A stretch of 64,000 nt of DNA from the NCBI GenBank assembly GCA_028386065.3, contig JAKUCV010003523.1:54969-118968 (forward strand). Direction: 5' to 3'. The notes beneath the pieces are model-generated. The model had not been told where the DNA came from and did no database searches. It was given only the letters and a program-made list of their open reading frames with translations. The position numbers and the translations under genes were made by a program. Positions 56,386 through 64,000 of the stretch are shown here, in pieces. Origin of the DNA: Turnera subulata (lineage: Eukaryota > Streptophyta > Magnoliopsida > Malpighiales > Passifloraceae). Position 1 is the stretch's first letter. Every line of letters starts with the position of its first letter.

Positions 56386-59300
56386 CAATCTAAATCATTG
56401 ACTAAAACACCCGACCCAAATTTACCCTACATACAGTATTTACCGAACAACAGTACCGACACGTGGCACAGACAGTAAATACAACAGGAAAATCCGGCCC
56501 AACGGCCCAAAGATAATATCATGTCACCCGACCTCGGGTATCTCAACATCAACAGCACAGCGGAAGCATTTATAACTCGTTGTCAAAATATGCAAGCCCG
56601 ATGCAATTAATGGATTCGAGTCCTGCCCGAGGGGTGCGCCGCAGCCTGCCATGATGCATTCCTGCACAAAGAACAACGTAGCCTGCCGATGGGGCAGGTG
56701 AGGGGTGAGATTCTCCATAATCTCACCGACACATAACCCATGATGAACAACATAGCAAGTACTTATCAGTCAAGAGCACGTCAATACTGCATATGTGTCA
56801 TGTCCAAAACACAGAACAAATACAGTCACAAAGAACAATGCGAACTATGCAAATGTCTACCCCATCGACCATGCAACGCACTGACCATCTAATACTGACT
56901 GTACCATACACTGGTTCCCGACCAGGACACCTCAACTCAACTACATGTTGGGTAACCAACCCAGTCTCAACAGACTATACAGCACATACTCTAGTCCTGA
57001 CAGACTATACTCAACAGAGGTCCCTCATTGTATGATAACATACCACTACTGTGCTTGCTGATCATCTAACCCGGTATCAAAACAATCTCAAAATCTCATG
57101 AGCCTTCGCTCACCGGGTGGCCGGCAACCAGCTCGGGCCATACCCAATCAACATCACAAACCGGTCCCCGGGTAGAATCATAACACAACGTGACATCAGC
57201 AGTCACCACAACAACTCGTAACCACAACAACAACAATACTCAATATCCGATAAAAAACGACAAGTGATACTCATCCAACAATTATCAAAAGAAACCGACA
57301 ACTAACAAAGGACAACTGGCAACCGATGCCAACAACAATAGACTACTCACGACCAATGACAACAACTAACACTCGTAAACCGGCAACCTATGCCGACCAC
57401 GATCAACCGACTAAACTGAGGACTGACAACCTCCCAGAATATGATCATGAGACATCATGCAAATGAACATATCACATCACAGCCCATCAAAGCAAAAGCA
57501 CATCTCAAACAAAATTGAGCCAAGGCCAAAAGAACATCTTATTATTATTATTACCAATTTTATCTTTCGGACCCCGTCACTGGACAAGCTAGGGTCGTAC
57601 CAGGTTATCAATTAATTCCAGATGCCAGGTCAAAAAGAACCATACCACATCTTACCATACCGGGACCACGTCCCAAAATAACCATACCGGGTTCAACAAC
57701 CCAAAATTACCATATCGGGTTCAACAACCCAAAATAACCATACCGGGATCAACATCCCAAAATAACCATACCGGGTTCAACAACCCAAAATTACCATACC
57801 GTGATCAACATCCCCAAATAACCATACCGGGATCAACATCCCAAAATAACCATACCGGGATCAACATCCCCAAACCAAGTAACCGACCATAGCATCCCAA
57901 AATTAATTTTACCACTACTTTCCACGTGACAACTTAAGTCATCATCTCAATTTCAATTTCCAATTTCCATTTCTGATTTCCATTATCCTTTTCTCAATTA
58001 TCCACAGTTAATAGTTCAACATCAATCTCAACACAATATCCAAGAATCAACAACACAGTCCAACAGCAATAACCATATCAATCAAATAACCAACAATGAA
58101 CATCTCAGCAGTTCAATCAAACAACAAAGCACACAAAGTATTACAGGCACATAACAAGGGTTATCCATCCTCACAACAAATATCAACAAATATCACAAAG
58201 ATATCAGCAATAATAACCATAAGATGCAACAGAACCTATGTAGTTCCAAGACCAACCATCCCGGCTATCACGGGTGGAATGACGTATATGCAACCTCACC
58301 TTGGCCTGTTATTAACTCTGGTTTTCACCACAAGTTCCAAAGTCGGTTCCTCGTTGAATTGCTTGATATCAACTCCTATATAACGCATAGTATGCACACA
58401 TGTAAGATGCACGGCAATGGTATGCGAGTGACAGTTTAATGCCGTAACCGTAAAATAAAATACTAGCCGGCTCGGTTATCGTCTCGGGTTATACCATATT
58501 TATCATCATCATTTACCATTATTAATCCATTTCTAAAAAAAGAATAATATATCGTATTACTATCCGGGTATTATTCCGGTATTTAATACTTGATAATACC
58601 TTTTCCAAAATATTTTTCATGAAAATAATCATTTCCTATATCATATACTCTTTTCCAAAAATTATTTCCATAAAATAATTATATAACATATATTACTTTC
58701 TACCATAAAATAATTTCTCCAAATGATAACGTAAATATATATTTTCCAAAATATATTCACAAGAACTACTTACCATAATATAATTTTCTAGGAAAAATAT
58801 TCATACATATATTATTTTTAGAAACATATCCATAGTGTATATATTAAAGCTATAATAATTTTTTATATATATAAGAGATATAAACCATGTCACAATTATC
58901 TTATTTTCTTAAAAATAATAATGTGTCAAAGTAATTATTCCACTTAAAATCATATAGCATATATTTATTTTCTTTCCAGAAAATATAATCATATAATTTT
59001 ATAATTATTTTTCCAGAAAATATATTTTATGCAAGCTATATATTTTTTCCAGAAAATATATTATTATCATTATTATTTCTTTTTATTTTATTAACGGACT
59101 GGGCCCAAGCTATGCAACCCAACGGATCAGCCTACAGCCCAGGTACATAGGTCCAGACCAGGACAAGGAGCCCAAGTCAACAGCCCAGAACCCAAGCACT
59201 ATAGGCCAAACCCGTGTGACCCAACCACAAAGCGTCCAGGTCAAACCATTACCATTGGGTCGACCCGCCCCTTACTTCATTGTGAAACGGGTCGCTCACC

Positions 59301-60540
59301 TAGGCGTCAGGCGAGCTCGGTGGCGGCGGCATGGGACGAGGCAGGCGACATGGGATCGGAGGCGCGAAGGGGAAAGGCGAGGCGCTGGCGTGATGGAGGA
59401 GGAGGTGCGCGGCAGCGGGGTGAACTCGCTTGTCGAGTCGTCTCGTCTTGGACGTCGGCGCGGCTGAGTTCGGTGGCGGGGAGCACGAGGGAGGAACGGC
59501 GGGCGGCTCTGCCTGCGGTGGCTACTGCGCGCGGCGGAAAGAAGAAGGGGAGGAGGAGATGGTGGCGACTGGTGGTTCACGGGTGGTGTCTCGGGTGGGT
59601 GTTGTGTTCACGGGTGAGAGGAAGAAGAAGAAGGTGGGGTGATGACGTGGCGTGTTTGGGTTGGGTGGTGTGTGGTGTTTGTTATTTTCTTTCTTTTTTT
59701 CTGGTTTGGTGAATGAATTGCAGTGGGTGGTTTGCAGAGCTGAGCAAGGTGATACTGGGTTGCAGGCAGGAGGAAGAAAGAAAGGTGGTGCACTGGAAAG
59801 CAGATGAAGGCACAGCTATATAGGCAGTGCTCAACACTGGTAAATCACGGGTGAGGTACTAGTTACACAAGAAAGAGGGGGCTGAATAATTGAGCTGCCT
59901 CAATTATGTGGTACTGTGCAACATGTGAAGTGTGACCCGCTTGGACCAGAAAATATCCAATATACCTCCTTACCTTTATTTCTGGTCCGTTAACTCGAGG
60001 ATAAACCCGACTTTTCTGAAGATTTCTGGACCCGGAAAATCCCAACTTTGGTCCGTAAAATCCGCAGAAAAATCTCGAACGCGGGACAGGGCTCGGTTAA
60101 CGAAAGACGCTCCAAAACATGTATCGGTATTAAACCTTGTGTTTACTATTTTAACTTAATCCTTGTAAAATATAAACATGGTTTAACAATTACTCTTTTA
60201 TAAAATTCAAAATAAATTTCCAAAGATTGATTTATTAAATATCATAGAAATAAAAGATGAAATTTATTTTTAAATTATAATCAGTAAGTTATTGTAACAA
60301 AATATCATAGCAAAATAATAGTTTTATTACTACTAATGTTGATTAGGAGAGTAAAATTATTAATGGTAAAAATAATAACAATAATAATAATTTTGAGAGT
60401 AGTCAAAGTAATAATGAAAATAATGAAAAATGACTCGGATTGGTAAAATCCTTGATTGACCGCGATAAAAATTTTACTAACCACAGTAAAAGTTAAAATA
60501 ACTTGGTAAAAATCATGGAAATTTTACCCGGGTCATTACA
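56386..60540 (-). repeat. Repetitive block, probably LTR-derived
   Basis: The right edge ends GGGTCATTACA at 60540; on the minus strand this reads TGTAATGACCCGGG, a start commonly seen in long LTRs of plant Ty3/gypsy chromoviruses. The content is heterogeneous: low-complexity CA/AC-rich DNA (56750-57550), a 28-bp tandem array (57653-57873), AT-rich DNA (58450-59100), a GC-rich stretch (59296-59640) and again AT-rich DNA. No integrase or reverse transcriptase is found, so a solo or truncated LTR is the best guess. The left edge and target duplication could not be placed. The open frames in the GC-rich stretch have no recognisable domain. Confidence 0.4.
57653..57873. repeat. Eight tandem 28-bp hairpin units
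   Basis: Eight units of the form CCATACC-GGGNN-CAAC-NNCCC-AAAATNA. In each the five bases before the CAAC loop pair with the five after it. The variable pair changes together: GGGAC/GTCCC (unit 1), GGGTT/AACCC (units 2, 3, 5) and GGGAT/ATCCC (units 4, 7, 8). Unit 6 (GTGAT/ATCCC) has one mismatch. The first unit has a three-base loop. Confidence 0.9.
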
Positions 60541-61139
60541 TTGATTGCTAAGCTTGTCATAACTCATAACGCTTTGTTATTTTTATTTCATTTTAATAAC
60601 TTCTATAATGAAAAACTAAATATTTTTATCAACTAGTATTATATTGGCAAAGCAACGCCGTCTTTTTTTTTTTCTTTTTTTTCCTCAGATTGACTAAGCG
60701 TCACGAAAGTTTCAGAACTGAGAAACCACTGAAGCGACACTGGCCCAAAGCCAGAATAGTCCACGAGTATTCTCTCAACCTAGAAAGTCCAAAAAAACCT
60801 ACTGGGCTATCTGGACACATTAGCAAAATGTATGTCTGATTTAAGACCCAAACTTCACCGCCGAGCCCCCACCCCAACCCCACACAATGCAACGTGGCTA
60901 CATTTTACTGGTTGATTTCCCACTTCTTCCCATGTATTTTGCTAGAATACCCTTGTCATTCCTTTGTATTTCTTTTTATTTTTTAAAATATTCCATGAGA
61001 TAACATACAAATAAATTTTCATATGGGCATTAACATATTGTACTAGATTGTTAGCTCTTGTAAAATAAAAAAACCTTCTCTTTTATTGAGGTGAATCTAA
61101 AAGCTAAAGATATTATCTAAAAATCACTAATCTTAAATT
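60541..61139. other. AT-rich spacer
   Basis: No gene or repeat recognised. Short T-rich runs occur near 60665-60690. Confidence 0.5.
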
Positions 61140-61525
61140 TCTTAATGGGTCGGTTTGCATTAAATACCGGGCTTAATTAGAAAATATGCTTAAAAAACGA
61201 TCGAACAAAAGGAGTAAAATAATTGGGCTTCTCAAGCTTGACACACTATCCACTTAAAAACATTATAAAACGATAAGGATACTCGAAAAAATCCAAAACT
61301 TTCACAAGAGGCACACTCTAGAGTTGCAGTTTCAATAACGGAAGGTAAAGTAATTTGTATTAAGATGAAGTTTCGGTCTCGAAAACCCTAATTCTTTTCT
61401 CTCTAATTGCTTAGCCTAATCTTTTAGCTTCTAATTTCCATTTAATTTTGGCGGGCTTCATAATTGTAACTTGCCATTCCTTAGTATTTGTGTCAGTTCA
61501 ACATTGCGAATCCGACCACCGGGTG
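61140..61525 (+). pseudogene. Decayed duplicate of the RPS6 promoter and first two exons
   Basis: The order of landmarks repeats that of the real gene 1.1 kb downstream: a GGGCTT/TTGGGC region, a TATAAAAC box at about 61265, an ATGAAG start context (61365), AAAACCCTAATTC just after it, then a CAG acceptor followed by TTCAACATTGCGAATCC and GACCACCGGGTG (61497-61525). The exon 1 donor reads TTTCGG instead of GTTGGC, and homology stops inside exon 2, so no protein is possible. It is probably a partial tandem duplication of RPS6. Confidence 0.75.
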
Positions 61526-62230
61526 AAGGTGCTCATGCCAGTTCACATTTTTTCAAATATCCTCAATATAGTTTCCCATCTTCAAAATAATTTATTAAAA
61601 AAATATCATTTAGTTTCTTCCAATATTTTACATCACGTATGGATTTCAAAATATTTTTAGCATAATGATATGCGTTGGATGTAAGATGCAAATCCATTGT
61701 AAGAAAAGAAAAATTATAAATTGTTACACAACATGCAACTAATATATTAGTTCCTTTCAAAGCAAAAACCTTACCACACTATACGGCCATCACACAATAT
61801 TCACTAATCTTATAATCATGCAGATATTCCCAAAAAAAAAAAGTAGTTATCGTTCCAATTTCAACCCAAGGAAGATATTAGATCCACATTTTTCTTTTTT
61901 TAAAAAAAATATTAGGTTCACTGGCAGTTATTACTTATAACGATCAGAAAGCTTGATGTTATTTTTAAAAAGACATATGCTCCCTTTACATTTAAAAATA
62001 TTCCACTAAAAATATTTTTTTAAATTCTAAAAAAAAAGGATAGATAGTCTTTTTTTTTTTTTGAGAATTAGGATAAGTAGACTTTCACGTGCCTTTACGT
62101 ATGCGTGAGGTTAGCTCGTGAGACAGCAACCCTCCGAGTAAAACCTAGAAATATTATACACCAGGTACTTAAATTATCGTTCAAAAAAAAAAAAAAGGTA
62201 CTTAAATTAGAAACTCGGTCCAAAACGAAC
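61526..62230. other. Spacer upstream of RPS6
   Basis: AT-rich with several A and T runs; a TACTTAAATTA phrase occurs twice around an A-run (about 62165-62210). No gene seen. Confidence 0.5.
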
Positions 62231-62269
62231 AACAGAAAGAGAAGATACATCGGGCTAATTTGGAAAATC

Positions 62270-62386
62270 GGCCCAAAACGAAAAACAAAAACAGCCAGAA
62301 GTATTGGGCCTCTAAAATTTGACCCAGATTTTCCAAACCATCTACACAGGAAAACGCTATAAAAGTATACGCCTAAAAAACCCTAA
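62270..62386 (+). promoter_or_regulatory. RPS6 core promoter: site II motifs, TATA box, telo-box
   Basis: GGCCCA at 62270-62275 and TGGGCC at 62305-62310 are site II elements. TATAAAAG at 62358-62365 is a TATA box, and AAACCCTAA at 62378-62386 is a telo-box. The site II plus telo-box pair is characteristic of plant ribosomal protein promoters and drives expression in dividing cells. The start codon follows 82 bases after the telo-box. Confidence 0.75.
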
Positions 62387-62467
62387 ATCCTCACTCACAA
62401 GAGACACCCCAGTTTCAGTTTCAGCTTCAGCTCCAGCGGCGGGAGGTAGAGGAAATCCCTATCCAAG

Positions 62468-64000
<1,533 letters not shown>

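Noticed and set aside
57653..57873. CRISPR-like array
   Set aside because: The units are adjacent without unique spacers and the sequence is plant nuclear DNA.
59216..59712. Overlapping Arg/Gly-rich frames on both strands
   Set aside because: GC-rich stretch within a repetitive, LTR-like block; no codon bias or domain.
56700..60540. Complete gypsy retrotransposon
   Set aside because: No primer site, polypurine tract, integrase or reverse transcriptase, and no second LTR; only one possible LTR edge is visible, so a repeat block is all that can be claimed.

Overview
This is nuclear DNA from a flowering plant, most likely a eudicot. Genes have many short introns with GT/AG borders, the spacers are AT-rich and full of microsatellites, and Ty1/copia elements, L1-type LINEs, a SINE and a MITE-like element are present. 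The recognisable proteins (plant-type katanin p80, a DUF3531 chloroplast-type protein, cytosolic pyruvate kinase, GH27 alpha-galactosidase, eS6) are all of plant type. No species is named because nothing in the sequence fixes one. There are no rRNA, tRNA or CRISPR features.

Layout. 1-3470 is retrotransposon DNA: the 3' LTR of an element entering from the left, then a small copia element with both LTRs but only gag and protease. 4300-27700 is gene-rich: KTN80 (+, 18 exons, 5229-12182) converges on a DUF3531 gene (-, 13297-15694). These are followed by a 15-exon alpha-galactosidase (-, 16891-20335), a MITE-like inverted-repeat element (21731-22473), a broken NPF-type transporter (+, about 22956-24041), a LINE RNase H fragment and a three-exon cytosolic pyruvate kinase (-, 25402-27268). 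A second alpha-galactosidase (+) starts at 29634, has the same exon sizes as the first, and is cut off after exon 4.

30848-60540 is accessory DNA. A copia element (30848-37079) sits exactly where alpha-galactosidase 2 stops and where a large tandem duplication begins. The two duplicate copies (about 37081-41010 and 42014-56385) each carry a small gene I do not recognise, encoding an N-terminal hydrophobic segment and a charged tail. Copy 1 lost its last exon; copy 2 is complete (135 aa) although a 6.1 kb LINE, a LINE tail and a 4.9 kb copia element lie in its introns or leader. Comparing the copies gives empty sites for several insertions. 56385-60540 is repetitive DNA that looks LTR-derived and holds a 28-bp tandem array whose units form covarying hairpins.

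60541-64000 returns to genes: a decayed duplicate of the RPS6 promoter and first exons (61140-61525), then the real RPS6 gene (+, from 62468), whose last part lies beyond the window.

The host genes do not form a pathway. They are housekeeping functions: microtubule severing, plastid protein, galactoside hydrolysis, glycolysis and translation. The transposable-element history is the most informative part of the window. All exon borders were read by eye from GT/AG sites, reading-frame continuity and family resemblance; none has been tested against transcripts.
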